This document shows, piece after piece, positions 50,159-59,023 of a stretch of DNA of 64,000 nt. Both the position numbers and the translations under genes were made by a program. The notes beneath the pieces were generated by a model that was not told the DNA's origin, did not search any database, and worked only from the letters and a program-made list of their open reading frames with translations. Each line of letters starts with the position of its first letter. The stretch's first letter is position 1. The stretch is from Chloroflexota bacterium (GTDB lineage Bacteria; Chloroflexota; Anaerolineae; Promineifilales; Promineifilaceae), in assembly GCA_014584575.1 (NCBI GenBank), contig JACTMP010000003.1, positions 226,643 through 290,642 on the forward strand, given 5' to 3'.

Positions 50159-52009
50159 ATGATGACCAGAAAACCCTGGCATGAGATGACAAAACAGTTG
50201 GTGGATGTGGCCATGGGGCGGCAGATGGCGGACATGGTGATTCGTGGCGGCCGTTGGCTGAATGTACACACCGGTGAAATTATCCCCGATACGGATGTGG
50301 CCGTCAGCGGCGGGCGCATTGCCTACGTGGGGCCAGACGCCGGGCATACGATTGGGGAAACGACACAGGTGATTGAGGTGCACGGCCGTTACCTCATCCC
50401 CGGTTTGTGTGACGGCCATATGCACGTGGAAAGCGGCATGGTCACGGTGACAGAGTTCGCCCGCGCCGTCATTCCACACGGCACCACCAGCATGTTCATA
50501 GACCCGCACGAGATCGCCAATGTGCTGGGGCTGCCCGGTGTGCGTCTGATGCACGACGAAGCGGCCACGCTGCCCATCAACATCTATGTGCAAATGCCCT
50601 CCTGCGTACCTAGCGCCCCCGGCCTGGAAACACCCGGCGCCACCATCGGCCCGGCGGAAGTGGCCGAAGCGATGACCTGGCCGGGCATCATCGGCCTGGG
50701 CGAGATGATGAATTTCCCCGGCATTTACCTGAACGACGACAAAATGCACGCCGAAGTGGCTGCCACCATGCAGGCGGGCAAAACGGTGGGCGGCCATTAT
50801 GCCGCGCCGGATTTGGGACGGCCGTTTCACGGATACGTCGCTGGCGGCCCGGCCGACGACCACGAAGGCACCCGCCTGGAAGACGCCATCGCCCGCGCCC
50901 GCCAGGGCATGAAAGCCATGCTGCGCCTCGGTTCGGCCTGGCATGATGTGGCCGCCCAGGTGAAGGCGATCACCGAAATGGGGCTGGACAACCGCAACTT
51001 CATCCTCTGCACCGATGACAGCCACTCCGGGACGCTGGTTCACGAGGGGCATATGAACCGGGTGGTGCGCCACGCCATCGCCCAGGGATTGTCGCCCGTT
51101 GCCGCGATTCAAATGTCCACGTTGAACACGGCCGTCCACTTCGGCGTAGAAAAGGACATTGGCTCCATCACCCCCGGTCGCTATGCGGACATCATCCTCA
51201 GCAGCGATCTGGTCAGCCTGCCCATTGAGATGGTGATTGCGGCGGGAGAGGTGGTGGCGGTGGACGGCCGTCTCACCATAGACCTGCCCCCTTACGCCTA
51301 CCCCGCCTTCGCCAAAAACACCGTCAAACTGGGCAAACCCCTCACCGCCGACGACTTCAATCTCGCGGTGCCCCCACCGCCAATCTCCCAATCTCGCGGT
51401 GTCCCCACCGCCAATCTCCCAATCTCCAATCTCCAATCTCCCGCCAAAGTTCGCACCATCGCCATCGTCGAAAACCAGGCCCCCACTAAAGCAGAGGAGC
51501 GCGTGTTGCCGGTGGTGGACGGCCGTGTCCAGCTCGACCCGCGCCAGGATGTGGCCCACATCGCCCTGGTGGAACGGCATCGGGCAACGGGCGGCGTGGT
51601 CAACGGCTTTGCCTCCGGCTTCGGTTTTAACACCCGCTGCGCCATCGCCAGCACTGTCGCCCATGACAGCCACCACATGATCGTCGTCGGTACCAGCAAA
51701 ACCAACATGGCGCTGGCGGCCAACCGGCTGGGGGCGGTAGGCGGCGGCGTGGTCGTCTACAAAGACGACGCCGAAATCGCCCTGGTGGAACTGCCTATCG
51801 CCGGTCTGATGTCCGACGAACGCGCCGAAGTGGTGGCCGAAAAAGCGGCGCGCATGGTGCAGGCATTCCGCGACTGCGGCTGCCAGCTAAACAACGCCTT
51901 CATGCAGCTCAGCCTGTTGGCCCTCGTCGTCATCCCCGAACTGCGCCTCTCCGACCTGGGTCTGGTAGACGTTACCAGGTTTGAAGTGGTATCATTGTTC
52001 ACAGATTGA
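50159..52009 (+). CDS. ade: Adenine deaminase
   Basis: A 616-residue amidohydrolase that turns adenine into hypoxanthine. ATG at 50159 after GAGAGGGAAAG is preferred to 50138. Metal-binding and family motifs: GRYLIPGLCDGHMHVESGMVT near residue 80, DPHEIANVLG near 115, GHYAAPDLGRPFHGYVAGG-type segment near 210, and the C-terminal AdeC domain (VDGRVQLDPRQDVAHIALVERH, then FASGFGFNTRCAIASTVAHDSHH). An insertion of low complexity at about residues 402-427 (PPPPISQSRGVPTANLPISN) splits the two catalytic halves and is encoded by short DNA repeats. Length otherwise fits the family (about 590). Confidence 0.95.
   Translation: MMTRKPWHEMTKQLVDVAMGRQMADMVIRGGRWLNVHTGEIIPDTDVAVSGGRIAYVGPDAGHTIGETTQVIEVHGRYLIPGLCDGHMHVESGMVTVTEFARAVIPHGTTSMFIDPHEIANVLGLPGVRLMHDEAATLPINIYVQMPSCVPSAPGLETPGATIGPAEVAEAMTWPGIIGLGEMMNFPGIYLNDDKMHAEVAATMQAGKTVGGHYAAPDLGRPFHGYVAGGPADDHEGTRLEDAIARARQGMKAMLRLGSAWHDVAAQVKAITEMGLDNRNFILCTDDSHSGTLVHEGHMNRVVRHAIAQGLSPVAAIQMSTLNTAVHFGVEKDIGSITPGRYADIILSSDLVSLPIEMVIAAGEVVAVDGRLTIDLPPYAYPAFAKNTVKLGKPLTADDFNLAVPPPPISQSRGVPTANLPISNLQSPAKVRTIAIVENQAPTKAEERVLPVVDGRVQLDPRQDVAHIALVERHRATGGVVNGFASGFGFNTRCAIASTVAHDSHHMIVVGTSKTNMALAANRLGAVGGGVVVYKDDAEIALVELPIAGLMSDERAEVVAEKAARMVQAFRDCGCQLNNAFMQLSLLALVVIPELRLSDLGLVDVTRFEVVSLFTD
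51366..51444 (+). repeat. CCGCCAATCTCCCAATCT repeats inside the adenine deaminase gene
   Basis: The unit CCACCGCCAATCTCCCAATCT occurs twice about 31 bases apart (GCGGTGCCCCCACCGCCAATC, then GCGGTGTCCCCACCGCCAATC), followed by three shorter CAATCTC steps. Total length is a multiple of three, so the frame is kept. It looks like an intergenic-type repeat that entered an open reading frame. Confidence 0.8.
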
Positions 52010-52043
52010 TCGGTCTTGGTTAGTAGTGTGGAGTATCAATGAT

Positions 52044-52289
52044 ATGAAATCAAAAACACAGTCCATTACTCGTCAAGAAGTAATTGCCCTGGCCGAAAAA
52101 ATGCCTGTTGAGAAACTGGCGATTTGGTATGAATACGGCTTATTTGTCCAATCACATCCTCTTTTCATGCCTGCCCAGGAAGCAATCCAAGAAGTTTATG
52201 CTGACCTTGATGAGGAAATGGCTGCCTGGGACAAGGCCAGCGATGAAGATTGGTTGAAGATGGAGCGTCTGTTGGCAGAGGGTAGTTAA
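52044..52289 (+). CDS. Small antitoxin-like protein upstream of MazF
   Basis: An 81-residue acidic protein (MKSKTQSITRQEVIALAEKM, then YADLDEEMAAWDKASDEDWLKMERLLAEG). Its C-terminal half is strongly negative, as in antitoxins that bury a basic toxin surface. It ends three bases before the start of the PemK/MazF-like gene. The N-terminus (TRQEVIALAEKMPVEKLAIW) may form a short DNA-binding or dimerising helix pair. The family is not recognised; the call is by size, charge and position. Confidence 0.75.
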   Translation: MKSKTQSITRQEVIALAEKMPVEKLAIWYEYGLFVQSHPLFMPAQEAIQEVYADLDEEMAAWDKASDEDWLKMERLLAEGS

Positions 52290-52292
52290 ACA

Positions 52293-52631
52293 ATGGCTCG
52301 TGGTGATCTGCTATTGGTAAGTTTGCCCACCAGTGATGGGCACGAACAAAGTGGACGGCGGCCAGCAGTCGCCGTACAGGCTGACCTGACTGGTGAACCG
52401 ATGATGATGATTGCCCCGGTTACTACCAGCTTAAAGGCATTACGCTTTGCGTTTGCTGTACGTATTGAACCAACCGCAGAGAATGGCTTAACGGCGCCAT
52501 CGGTAGTTATGGTTTTCCAGATGCGGGCAATTGATAAATCACGCATTATTCGCAAAATAGGCCGCCTCTCAGCCGAAGATATGAGTCGAGTTGATGCAGC
52601 AATATGGCAGATGCTCAAACCACTATCGTAG
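52293..52631 (+). CDS. PemK/MazF-family toxin
   Basis: A 112-residue protein of the MazF/PemK endoribonuclease fold: RGDLLLVSLPTSDGHEQSGRRPAVAVQ at the start carries the family's GDI/L-V-x-V...R-P-x-x-V pattern, with conserved arginine and serine region near residue 20. MIAPVTTS near 50 holds the conserved threonine-serine, and RKIGRLSAEDMSRVDAAIWQML ends it. MazF toxins cut mRNA. It is coupled to the acidic protein upstream. Stop codon TAG. Confidence 0.9.
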   Translation: MARGDLLLVSLPTSDGHEQSGRRPAVAVQADLTGEPMMMIAPVTTSLKALRFAFAVRIEPTAENGLTAPSVVMVFQMRAIDKSRIIRKIGRLSAEDMSRVDAAIWQMLKPLS

Positions 52632-52701
52632 TATAGGTGGATTCTCCAACGGCCTGGAGACATGCGGGTGTCTGCTCTAACAAAACTTGAGTAAATGTCT
52701 G

Positions 52702-53535
52702 ATGAGTGAACTGACTATACACCAAGAAGAATTAACCAATAACCAAAGTGGGTTGTCGGCGCGGGTGTTGGATCGGCTGGCGAAGGTGATTGACGAGACG
52801 GATGAGGCGGCGGCGGTGGCGCGAGTGGCGCAATTGCAGGCGGCTAATCCAGGCGCAACGCCGGCCGAGTTGACGGATCGGTTGATTCACCAAAAATGCC
52901 GCAACACGGCCGTCGTCGGCGCGACGACTTCCGGGTTAGCGGTTATCCCTGGGCTAGGTACCATTGCCAGCCTGACCCTGGGCATAGCCACCGACTTTGG
53001 CATCACCTTTAAGATGCAAGCGGAACTGGTGCTGGAAATCGCCGCCGTCTACGGCCACCAGATGACGCCTCAGGAAAAGCGGCGGGTGGTGATGACGGTG
53101 ACGGGATTGAGTGCGGGCACTACGGCCGTTGCCCACCGCGTCGGCAATAACATCTCTAAACGAGTCACCGCCCGCGTCGCCTCCAAATATGTCACCGGCA
53201 CTATCCCGGTGGTTGGTATGGCCGCTTCGGCCAGCACCAATGCCGTGATGACCTATTTCATCGGCAAACGCGCCCAGGCATACTTTAGCCTGGGGCCGGA
53301 GCAGATGCATGATTGGCGCGCCGCATTGCCGGCGCTGACCGGCGTGGACCGGGAAAAACTGGTAGACGGGGCCAAAACCGGTGGGCAGATGGCGTTGCAG
53401 GCGGGCGGCACGGCCGTGAGTGTCGCCAGCGCGGGCGCCCGCACCGCCGCCGGTAAAGCCCGTGGCCTCATCCGTCGCCGCAAATCTTCTGCTGCGGACG
53501 CCGACGAATTGATCCCGGTTTTTGATAATCCGTAA
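52702..53535 (+). CDS. EcsC-like/DUF697-type membrane-associated protein
   Basis: A 277-residue protein with hydrophobic glycine-rich segments: VVGATTSGLAVIPGLGTIASLTLGIATDFG near residue 72 and TGTIPVVGMAASASTNAVMTYFIGKRA near 170. This is the pattern of EcsC-like proteins (two amphipathic hairpins around a helical core). ATG at 52702 is used; a TTG upstream extends five residues. The C-terminus is basic and Ser-rich (RGLIRRRKSS). EcsC-type proteins are sometimes near secretion or transport systems. No firm function. Confidence 0.72.
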   Translation: MSELTIHQEELTNNQSGLSARVLDRLAKVIDETDEAAAVARVAQLQAANPGATPAELTDRLIHQKCRNTAVVGATTSGLAVIPGLGTIASLTLGIATDFGITFKMQAELVLEIAAVYGHQMTPQEKRRVVMTVTGLSAGTTAVAHRVGNNISKRVTARVASKYVTGTIPVVGMAASASTNAVMTYFIGKRAQAYFSLGPEQMHDWRAALPALTGVDREKLVDGAKTGGQMALQAGGTAVSVASAGARTAAGKARGLIRRRKSSAADADELIPVFDNP

Positions 53536-53548
53536 GGCAACAAGCACC

Positions 53549-53944
53549 ATGAGCGAAGCAGGCCAATCAACCGTTTCCTGGCACCCCGATGGTTACATCG
53601 AAATCGTGTTTGTGGGCACACAAACGCCTGAACAACTCCGCGAGCTTGACCGGCAGGCGCGGGCAATTATGAATACCCAGGTGGGGAATGGGGTGGCGAG
53701 TTTGTTGTTGGATGCCCGGCACGGCCGTGTCGGGCGTGACGCTACCAGTTTTTCCGTCATCATGCGCCTCAGCCGCGAGCGCCGCCTGAACCGTTTTGTT
53801 GTTTTGGTAGATGAAAACCCTACCGACCCCCATGCCGGGCGGGAAACGGGCGTCATTGTCTCTATGGTTACGGCCGCTTTAGGCAAACGTCCCATCTACA
53901 TCACCGACGAAACGGCCGCCCGCACCCTGGCTGCCAGCGAATAA
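53549..53944 (+). CDS. Uncharacterised STAS/SpoIIAA-like protein
   Basis: A 131-residue protein: SWHPDGYIEIVFVGTQTPEQLRELDRQ, then GVASLLLDARHGRVGRDATSFSVIMRL and RFVVLVDENP. The alternation of strands and helices, and the central LLLDARHG, resemble STAS-like or SpoIIAA folds that bind nucleotides or anti-sigma factors. The match is by pattern only. The start at 53549 (MSEAGQST) is preferred to 53522. It follows the EcsC-like gene by 13 bases, so the two are probably co-transcribed. Confidence 0.6.
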   Translation: MSEAGQSTVSWHPDGYIEIVFVGTQTPEQLRELDRQARAIMNTQVGNGVASLLLDARHGRVGRDATSFSVIMRLSRERRLNRFVVLVDENPTDPHAGRETGVIVSMVTAALGKRPIYITDETAARTLAASE

Positions 53945-53965
53945 TCAACCGCCGTTGGCGCAATA

Positions 53966-53994
53966 AAAGACCTGGGGAATTCCCAGGTCTTTTT
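53966..53994 (+). terminator. Rho-independent terminator
   Basis: AAAGACCTGGG and CCCAGGTCTTT around a 5-base loop, followed by TTG. The T run is within the stem and tail (TCTTTTTG). It ends the 52702-53944 transcript. Confidence 0.85.
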
Positions 53995-54077
53995 GATCCT
54001 TTGATCGTGGGGCGTATGCGTACGGTTTTCTCATCTACCGGCCGGCCATCGTGCGTGAATGACCGCCGTCCGAGCCT

Positions 54078-55709
54078 TTACCGTTTTTCGCCGACGATGA
54101 CAATGTTGGTCGGCGGCCAGGGCAGAGGATGGAGACGGCCGTCCCCCTCCCGCCGGTACAACTTCACCTTCCCCTGCCACCGGTTCTGCACAATCCAGGG
54201 ATTCGTGTAGACACGCGACCCTTGCGCCGGTTCATTGGGGTTTTCCAGCACCGTAAAACCGGCCGCCGTTAGCGCCGCCTTCCACTGCTCAAAGTCCCAA
54301 AACGCAAACGCCTCGTGCATCTCGCTGTCCCAATTGTCGGTGTAATCCTTTTTGCTCATAAACTCCACTGCATCACGCAGCGTCAACACCACATAAGGTA
54401 CGCCGTCCACTTCTTCCCGGCGGTAATGGATGGGCGCGGCCAGAAAATCCTGGGCAAAGTGGTGAAAACGGCCGTCTGTAGACAACGCTTCCCGATACCG
54501 CCGCCGCGCCGCCGGGTCGGTTGGTGGGTGCGGGTCTGGGGCACGGCCGTCGCCCCCATTCAGCCACATGTACACCTCTTGCTCCTTATCGGCCGGCCCC
54601 ACCACATCCCGGATTACCACCCGCCCTCCTGGGCGGCTCCCGCCTGGGCGCGTCTGGCGGAACTTCTCCGCCAGATAGGCCCGCAGCGTCGCCTCCCCCG
54701 CGCCATACGACCACAACTCATGGGTCGTGGAATTGCAGATCGTCGTGTCAATCGAACCCGGCTCAAACAGCGGTTGGGTGATGTTGCGCTGGTGGAAATG
54801 CACATACGCCCCGCCAAAATCCCCCGCCCGCTGCCTGTCCAGCGCCCGCGCCATAAACTCGCCCGTAATCTCAATGCCGATCAAGTCAGAGTCCGGGAAA
54901 TCGGCGGCAATCAGCGCCAGCAGCGCCCCATCCGCGCACCCCTCATCCACAATTTTGCCGGGCACAATCGCCTCTTGGATGTCTCCATATTTCAGGCGAA
55001 TGATCTCCTGGTTGCCCATGCCGGTGGCATACGCCGCATAGTCGCGGCTGGACGTCAGGTCGCCCGACTCCGTCAGCAGCGGGTCACGCCACAGCCGAAA
55101 TATCCGGCGTGGCACATCGGGAAAATCTTGCCACAAATCAAAGGTCGCGGCGGCGATCTTTTCACGCAGCTCCTGGTTGGTAAACCAGCCATCACCCGCC
55201 GCTACCAGCTTTTGCAGCAGGTCATTAGGCGTATCTGGCTTGGGGTCAAAAGTGGATTCGGCGGGCAAAATGGCAAAGCCTAACTGTTGGAACTGGGCCA
55301 TGACGCCCGGTGTGCAGGTGAGTACGGCGCAGTTCTCCGGCGTCAGCGCCAGGCCGCCTTCTGTTTGTTCGGTAATCTCTTTCAGCACAAATTCGGCAAA
55401 ACGGGGGGTGGGCGGGTAATGGGGGATGCCGATGATGCGGTATTGGATGCCAAAGGTCATTTCCAACGGCCGTGCAAACCGATCCACCCCAATCGCCCGC
55501 ACATGAAACGGGATGGGGTTGTACCGTGCATGTTGCTGGTTGGCCGAGGTGACGGCAAAGACGATCTGGTCAATGGGGGTTCCGGCGGCGGGCCGCTGCG
55601 TATCCACAAACGGCAGCGCGGCCAACGGCATCCGCAGCAACCGGCGGAGATAATGCTCCTGAAACGCCGTATTCAGCAAATGCCGCCCCGGAAAAAGCAA
55701 AACCGTCAT
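54078..55709 (-). CDS. Class I SAM-dependent methyltransferase (543 aa)
   Basis: A large methyltransferase-like protein. Motif I appears as IVDEGCADGALLALIAADFPDSDLIGIEI near residue 265 and the later ERG-like PGGRVVIRDVVGPADKE near 370. The N-terminal 240 residues do not match a known domain by eye (FPGRHLLNTAFQEHYLRRLL, then cysteine-containing ENCAVLTCTPGVM). ATG at 55709 is chosen over TTG at 55727. Substrate unknown. It has no obvious operon partner. Confidence 0.8.
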   Translation of the reverse strand: MTVLLFPGRHLLNTAFQEHYLRRLLRMPLAALPFVDTQRPAAGTPIDQIVFAVTSANQQHARYNPIPFHVRAIGVDRFARPLEMTFGIQYRIIGIPHYPPTPRFAEFVLKEITEQTEGGLALTPENCAVLTCTPGVMAQFQQLGFAILPAESTFDPKPDTPNDLLQKLVAAGDGWFTNQELREKIAAATFDLWQDFPDVPRRIFRLWRDPLLTESGDLTSSRDYAAYATGMGNQEIIRLKYGDIQEAIVPGKIVDEGCADGALLALIAADFPDSDLIGIEITGEFMARALDRQRAGDFGGAYVHFHQRNITQPLFEPGSIDTTICNSTTHELWSYGAGEATLRAYLAEKFRQTRPGGSRPGGRVVIRDVVGPADKEQEVYMWLNGGDGRAPDPHPPTDPAARRRYREALSTDGRFHHFAQDFLAAPIHYRREEVDGVPYVVLTLRDAVEFMSKKDYTDNWDSEMHEAFAFWDFEQWKAALTAAGFTVLENPNEPAQGSRVYTNPWIVQNRWQGKVKLYRREGDGRLHPLPWPPTNIVIVGEKR

Positions 55710-55760
55710 AGACCCAGTATAACCCAATCACCCCCATTTCCCACCGCATCCGCAACCTAT

Positions 55761-55836
55761 CGTAGGGGCGGGTCTTGTACCCGCCCTGTTTGGGGCAACC
55801 ACAAGTTTGGGGTAACCACAAGGGTTGCCCCTACGA
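55761..55836. repeat. GTAGGGGCGGGTCTTGTAC element, copy 3
   Basis: CGTAGGGGCGGGTCTTGTACCCGCCC, then GGGGCAACCACAAG twice, then GGGTTGCCCCTACG. The outer ends CGTAGGGGC and GCCCCTACG are inverse. Same family as 37836 and 45641. Confidence 0.85.
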
Positions 55837-55846
55837 CAGATGTTCG

Positions 55847-55996
55847 GTAGGGGCGGGATGGCGCGGTAATTCGGTGGCCGAAACGCGCAACATTGTCCCG
55901 CGCCGTCTCGCCCCACGCCCGGCAAGGAGGGCGAGACAGGCGGGGACGAGGCCCTGGGTTTTGGCAAGGGTTTTAGCCCGCCTGTCCCGCCCCTAC
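55847..55996. repeat. 150-base MITE-like element with inverted ends
   Basis: Ends GTAGGGGCGGGA and TCCCGCCCCTAC are exact inverse repeats. Inside are nested pairs (GTCTCGCCC against GGGCGAGAC) and longer self-complementary tracts. There is no ORF of note. It looks like a non-coding element that can be moved or folded as a whole. Confidence 0.7.
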
Positions 55997-56170
55997 GACG
56001 GGTTTGGTGTGTGAATGGGGCGCGGAGCGCCAGGGAGGGCATTCCACGCTCCGCGTGGAATGAGAGGGATGCAGGAGTTGGGGTGAAAAATTTTTGTAGC
56101 GATCTCGCGCCTATGGGCGCGAGAAGCCTGCTCCATTACCATTGCGCAGGCAAGAGCAGAGCACAGAGCA

Positions 56171-58912
56171 CTATTGAGATGGGGAACGGCGCACCAGCCG
56201 GAAACCGAGAAGGTAGTCACGGGCGCCCGGATGGAAGTGGGCGCGGGAGGCCGCGCGCACGAGGTTCTGGTTGAAGTGCCACGAACCGCCGCGCACCACG
56301 CGCCGGGCCTGGCTGTCCAGATTTTCACGGCCGTCGTCCGCCCGGTACGGCTCATCTGCATACCTGCTCTGGCACCATTCCCAGACGTTACCACTCATAT
56401 CCTGTGCGCCACAGACGGCCGTGCTGTGCGGGAAAGAGCCAACGGCCGTAGACCGCCCCACGCCTGCTTCTCTGGAATTGATAATCCCGCCCTGCCACTT
56501 ATTGCCCCAGGGGTAGGTACGGCCGTCGGTATGCCGCGCTGCCCGTTCCCACTCCGCTTCCGTCGGCAGCCGGTAGCTTCTCCTCGTTTTGGCACTCAAC
56601 CAGTTACAGTAGGCCACCGCCTCATACCAGCTCACCCCCACCACCGGCTTGTTGTCAATAGCGGTAAACGAGTCATCCCAATAACGCGGCTGCGTCCATT
56701 TCTCTTTGCCCCGCTGCTGCCACCCCTCCTTCGTCCAGAAATCCGGGTTCTCATACCCACCCGCCTCGACAAAAAAGCGATACTGCGCATTGGTCACCGG
56801 GTAGTGGGCAATGGCAAAAGCGTCCACCTGCACCGTATACTTTTTATCGCCCATCAAAAACGTCCCCGCCGGAATCGGGATCATATCCGGCTCCAGCGTA
56901 CAGACGCCAGGGCGCGGGTCGCCCAACAGCCCGAGCGCGTCACCCGCCTCCGCCCGCTGCGGCGGCGTCAGCGCCCCCGCCGCCAGCAGTGCCGCCAGCA
57001 TCTTTTGCAGCCGGGGCAGCGTCTTGCGCCCCACGTCGTCCCGCAAGGCTACATCAGCGCCCACCACCACCATCATCTCCGCCGCCAGCCACACCCGGTA
57101 CCAACCGGCCGTGTCCGCGGCTGCGGGCACCCGCTCCGGCAGCACTTCCCGGATGCCATCCAACGCCTTCTCTACATTGTTCTGGTTAAACACCAGCGTA
57201 CCCGCCGCCAGATTCAGCACCTCGCGCCACGTGTCGCCGCGCTGCGCCAGCTTCGGCGCGCCCCGCGAAAAATCCCGCTGCGAGGCCACATAACAGGCCG
57301 CCAGATACTCCTGAAACGTGCGGTGCGGAAAACGGTAAACCCGCTGCTGCTGCCCGCCATGCCCCACCAGTAAATGCGCTCGCCGCTCCGTATACTCAAT
57401 AAACTGTTCCGCCTTCTGGTAACTGCCCAGGTGGTTTTTGGCAATGCCCATCACTTCCGTCTCGGCAATATCGGCCGATTCCTGCCGTTCGGCCGCCCGG
57501 CTGTGCGCCCGCCAGGCGATCTCCCACAACAGCCGCTCCAACTGCTGCTGGTTCACCCCCAACTGCGCCAGAAAATCGGGCATCTCCGCCCCCGGTCCCG
57601 TCTCCTTGTGCCGCTGCCAGCGCAGCAGCAGCGTTTCCACACACGCCTGGTAGAGCCGGGCGCGTTCATCGGGCAGCGTGCCGTGATACGTCTGCACCAG
57701 CGCCATAATGGTCAGCAGCATCGGGTTTTCGGCCAGCGGTTGCAAGCGGCGGCGGTGGGCGGCATTTTGCAACTGCTTCGCCATCTGTCTGGCCTGTTCC
57801 GCCCCCAATTCCCCCGTCTCCGCCAGTACCCCATACCAACTGCGGATGAAGCGGTCAATCTGCCCCTTGTTGAGCGATTGCAACGTCTGTACCGGCACCC
57901 CCTTCGGTGCTTCGGCGGCGGCAAAGGAGAGGATACGGCAGGTAGCCACCCAGCGGTTGTCCAGGTACGGTCCTTCACTCAGGGCAGCAATGGCCTGCCA
58001 CACGGCCCGGCGCTGTTCCAGCGGCACTTCGTCCACCCCATCCAGCAGCAGCAGCAAACGCCCCTGCCGCGCCAGGTTGTGCAGCGCGGGCATCGCCTCG
58101 CCAAACCCCTGATCCCGCAGCCGGTTTTCGATGTACTGCCAGACCGCCGCCGGGGAATGGGGCGCAAACGGCGTAGCTGCAAAATCACGCAGTTCCACCA
58201 GCACCGGCAGCAACCCCTCAAATGTCCAGTGCTGCTCCACCTGTTGAATCGGCTTCTCTGCTTCTTTTTTGGCCTTTTGCTGTGTCTGTTCGGCCTGACT
58301 CCAGGCCGTTTGCGAATCCTTTTCGCGGGAAACGAGCCGTTCTTGTGACCAGCGCAGCAGTTTTGTCCACCCTTTGTCCGCGTCCAGGGCATGTTGTGCC
58401 AGGCAGTGCGTCAAAAAGCGCAGCAAAGTAGATTTGCCGGAGCCAGGGTCGCCCAACAGGATGAGCCGGGGCCGGTGGTGGATGTGAGCCAGGGCGGCAC
58501 TGTATCGCTGATGAATGATCGCTGTCTCATCTTCGGCGTGGGCAGATTTGTGCGTGGCTGTCCCCGCATCCAGGTTGATAAACACCTGTTCCAGGGAGAT
58601 GGCGGCCGCGTCGCGCCCTTTGGGGTCTAGCGGGGCCAGGGGCAGGGCATTGGTGCGTTGGGCGATCACTTTCAGGTAGGGCTTTATGCTGTCCGGTGTG
58701 CCCTCGCCCACCGCCCCAAAGCGGCTGGCTGCCGCTTCCAGTTCCGGCAGACGGTTCCGCCGTTCCATGAATTTGATCAGTTCCAACGCTTTGCCCGATT
58801 TACCTACAGCGGACAGGCTTTCATAATCCACTTGCAGGTGGAAACAGATGGTTTTGAGTTCGTCTTCACTGACCCGTTCTTGCAAGAAACGCAATATCTC
58901 TGACTGGTTCAT
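56171..58912 (-). CDS. EAD-NACHT NTPase with C-terminal FGE-sulfatase domain
   Basis: A 913-residue protein starting MNQSEILRFLQERV at 58912 (eight residues inside the longest frame). Residues 1-70 form an effector-associated domain related to that of 42180-45566 (SEDELKTICFHLQVDYESL). A NACHT-type STAND NTPase follows: Walker A LLGDPGSGKSTLL near 153 and Walker B LLLLLDGVDEVP near 300, with a helical region after it (LRRLQPLAENPMLLTIMALV). The C-terminus (about 665-913) is a formylglycine-generating-enzyme-like domain: PIPAGTFLMGDKKY, VVGVSWYEAVAYCNWLS, YRLPTEAEWERAAR, DMSGNVWEWCQ and VVRGGSW. This order, adaptor-switch-FGE, is known in bacterial conflict proteins, where the FGE-like domain may act as effector or binder. 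Confidence 0.92.
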   Translation of the reverse strand: MNQSEILRFLQERVSEDELKTICFHLQVDYESLSAVGKSGKALELIKFMERRNRLPELEAAASRFGAVGEGTPDSIKPYLKVIAQRTNALPLAPLDPKGRDAAAISLEQVFINLDAGTATHKSAHAEDETAIIHQRYSAALAHIHHRPRLILLGDPGSGKSTLLRFLTHCLAQHALDADKGWTKLLRWSQERLVSREKDSQTAWSQAEQTQQKAKKEAEKPIQQVEQHWTFEGLLPVLVELRDFAATPFAPHSPAAVWQYIENRLRDQGFGEAMPALHNLARQGRLLLLLDGVDEVPLEQRRAVWQAIAALSEGPYLDNRWVATCRILSFAAAEAPKGVPVQTLQSLNKGQIDRFIRSWYGVLAETGELGAEQARQMAKQLQNAAHRRRLQPLAENPMLLTIMALVQTYHGTLPDERARLYQACVETLLLRWQRHKETGPGAEMPDFLAQLGVNQQQLERLLWEIAWRAHSRAAERQESADIAETEVMGIAKNHLGSYQKAEQFIEYTERRAHLLVGHGGQQQRVYRFPHRTFQEYLAACYVASQRDFSRGAPKLAQRGDTWREVLNLAAGTLVFNQNNVEKALDGIREVLPERVPAAADTAGWYRVWLAAEMMVVVGADVALRDDVGRKTLPRLQKMLAALLAAGALTPPQRAEAGDALGLLGDPRPGVCTLEPDMIPIPAGTFLMGDKKYTVQVDAFAIAHYPVTNAQYRFFVEAGGYENPDFWTKEGWQQRGKEKWTQPRYWDDSFTAIDNKPVVGVSWYEAVAYCNWLSAKTRRSYRLPTEAEWERAARHTDGRTYPWGNKWQGGIINSREAGVGRSTAVGSFPHSTAVCGAQDMSGNVWEWCQSRYADEPYRADDGRENLDSQARRVVRGGSWHFNQNLVRAASRAHFHPGARDYLLGFRLVRRSPSQ

Positions 58913-59023
58913 TTTTGTTATAATGCGGCCATACAAAAGGTTTCGCCTATATGTGGAGCAAGTTTCTCATTTGAGACGCGATTTTCCAAATCGTGTTACT
59001 CATTGGATAAAGGAAATATAGCC

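Larger units (their letters stand above)
55710..56170. other. 460-base repeat-dense gap
   Basis: No gene seen. It holds a two-hairpin element (55761-55836), a 150-base element with inverted ends (55847-55996), and two simple hairpins: CATTCCACGCTCCGCGTGGAATG near 56040 and TCTCGCGCC TATG GGCGCGAGA near 56104. The promoter of the methyltransferase should be at its left end. Confidence 0.8.

Noticed and set aside
49949..51676. 575-codon ORF on the minus strand
   Set aside because: It lies antisense to adenine deaminase, which has clear catalytic motifs. The product is His/Gly/Val-rich without domains, as expected for a GC-rich antisense frame.
54001..54210. 69-codon ORF after the terminator at 53966
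   Set aside because: It overlaps the end of the methyltransferase gene on the other strand and has no ribosome site or recognisable sequence.
54315..55283. 322-codon plus-strand ORF opposite the methyltransferase gene
   Set aside because: Antisense shadow; Arg/Gln-rich composition and no ribosome site or domain.
56174..57373. 399-codon plus-strand ORF opposite the EAD-NACHT-FGE gene
   Set aside because: The Arg/His/Pro-rich product has no domain; the opposite strand encodes a well-defined multidomain protein.
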